From: an uncultured Clostridia bacterium
GTDB taxonomy: Bacteria; Bacillota; Clostridia; Christensenellales; DTU072
Direction of reading: 5' to 3'
Assembly: GCA_946621465.1 (NCBI GenBank)
Contig: CAMOOO010000013.1
Location: 1-32,371, forward strand
Length of the DNA stretch: 32,371 nt
The notes below the pieces were generated by a model. It had not been told where the DNA came from, did not search any database, and saw only the letters and a list, made by a program, of their open reading frames with translations. Made by a program: the position numbers and the translations under genes. The stretch's first letter is position 1. Each line of letters starts with the position of its first letter. Shown here piece after piece: positions 31,740-32,371 of this stretch.

Positions 31740-31951
31740 TTTTACGCCCCGATGCCGCAGGCGCATTCGCACCCTTTCCATCCGCAGGACGGAGAGAAAA
31801 GAGAGAGTTTTATATCAAATTCGTGTTCGCTCATATGAAACTTATTGACGTTCTATTTTTAAAACCAATGTCACGGCGTAAAATTCGTAGAAAACCCTCT
31901 CCCTTTTGACAAAGGGCGTAAATAGCGCTTTATCAATACGATACTTTTTTA
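31740..31951. other. Intergenic stretch without recognised features
   Basis: This lies between the pectin-lyase-fold promoter and the inverted repeat array. It is AT-rich in its second half, with a short CCCTTT-TGAC-AAAGGG hairpin near 31910. No gene, RNA or terminator is convincing. Confidence 0.5.
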
Positions 31952-32371
31952 TTTTGCGGACGTAAAGAGAACGGGGTCCCCATCAAGCGAATGCTTTATG
32001 GGGAAAAGGCGGAGCCTACCAAAAATGCCGCAAGTGCGGATAGCACTTCGCCCAACAAGGTGGTGCGAACGCCGTGGACAGAGCAGGGCTATTTTTTGCA
32101 GAAGAATAATTTATGGGGTCCCCGCGGAACGAAGTTTCGTGGGGAAAGGCGGAGCCTATCAACGGGGCATAATTACGAATAGTAATATGCCGAAAGACAG
32201 TGCGAACGCCGCCGTACTGCTTTGTGATGCTCTCACAAAAGTCCGCAAAACTATCTTTATAATCCATATGACCTTTTACCGAGAGAAAATACTTAATTAG
32301 TATGTTTCATTTTTTGTTTTGCGGACGTAAAGAGACCAATTATAGCGAGTGATGGGAGTGGACAGAGCAGG
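31952..32371 (-). repeat. Inverted copy of the structured repeat array (one full unit with duplicated module; runs off the window)
   Basis: These are the same elements as 24046-24771, on the opposite strand. Outer stem: GTCCGCAAAAC (32241-32251) with GTTTTGCGGAC (32316-32326), 11 bp perfect and different from all three stems of the other array. TTTGTGA (32221-32227) / TCACAAA (32233-32239) forms the next hairpin. The two-hairpin module is present twice in tandem (about 32112-32215 and 31978-32074). A second, orphan box (31952-31970) closes the array. GTGGACAGAGCAGG recurs at 32074-32087 and 32358-32371, a period of 284, close to the 282-nt period of unit 3. Confidence 0.88.

Overview
The window reads as a chromosomal segment of a Gram-positive, low-to-mid GC bacterium of the Firmicutes (Bacillota), most likely an uncultured anaerobic clostridium. 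The evidence is gene content and order: a SigH-type sigma factor next to rlmB and mini-RNase III, tmk-holB-ricT (yaaT) in the Bacillus-like order, a clostridial-type EFR1 ferredoxin/flavodoxin protein, formate-tetrahydrofolate ligase, and several lipoproteins with Gram-positive lipoboxes. The lineage below class level is inference.

Layout. 1-3553 (minus): a four-gene operon of ABC-2 exporter ATPase and permease, trmO and birA, closed by a hairpin terminator at 23-52. 3675-4514 (plus): a lone D-amino-acid transaminase. 4571-7536 (minus): hpt-radC-mrnC-rlmB-sigH, sharing a bidirectional terminator with the transaminase. 7614-10306 (minus): a uracil-DNA glycosylase-like enzyme, a double-Nudix protein and a carbohydrate-binding lipoprotein. 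10418-12842 (plus): tmk-holB-ricT. 12875-17380 (plus): a GH27-type galactosidase carrying an inserted domain, a phosphosugar mutase and a membrane DUF3810-type metallopeptidase. 17381-19329 (minus): an unrecognised lipoprotein and a CE15-like esterase. 19375-21718 (minus): an EFR1 protein and an NAD-dependent epimerase with a C-terminal zinc ribbon, divergent from a TetR-type regulator and fhs (21857-24045, plus). 24994-28370 (plus): a zinc-uptake operon (ZnuA-C-B) framed by a small Cys-rich membrane protein and a small lipoprotein. 28531-30470 (plus): a two-component system. 30454-31674 (minus): a pectin-lyase-fold protein.

Functional themes. Housekeeping (nucleotide metabolism, tRNA/rRNA modification, replication clamp loading, sporulation control) is mixed with plant-polysaccharide functions: the GH27 enzyme, the CE15-like esterase, the GH28/pectin-lyase-fold protein and the Cthe_2159-like lipoprotein.

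The most unusual content is non-coding. Two intergenic arrays (about 24046-24771 on plus, and 31952 to the window end in inverted orientation) contain copies of the same 190-284 bp element. Each full copy is bracketed by a long-range inverted repeat whose sequence differs between copies while pairing is kept (GTCTGC/GCAGAC, GCTCGC/GCGAGC, GTCCGC/GCGGAC). Some copies also carry a two-hairpin module whose stems likewise vary compensatorily around a conserved GAATA/GGATA loop. This looks like a structured repeat or RNA family that I do not recognise. A second pattern is that four genes have start codons only 6-9 nt downstream of a predicted -10 box, suggesting leaderless transcripts.
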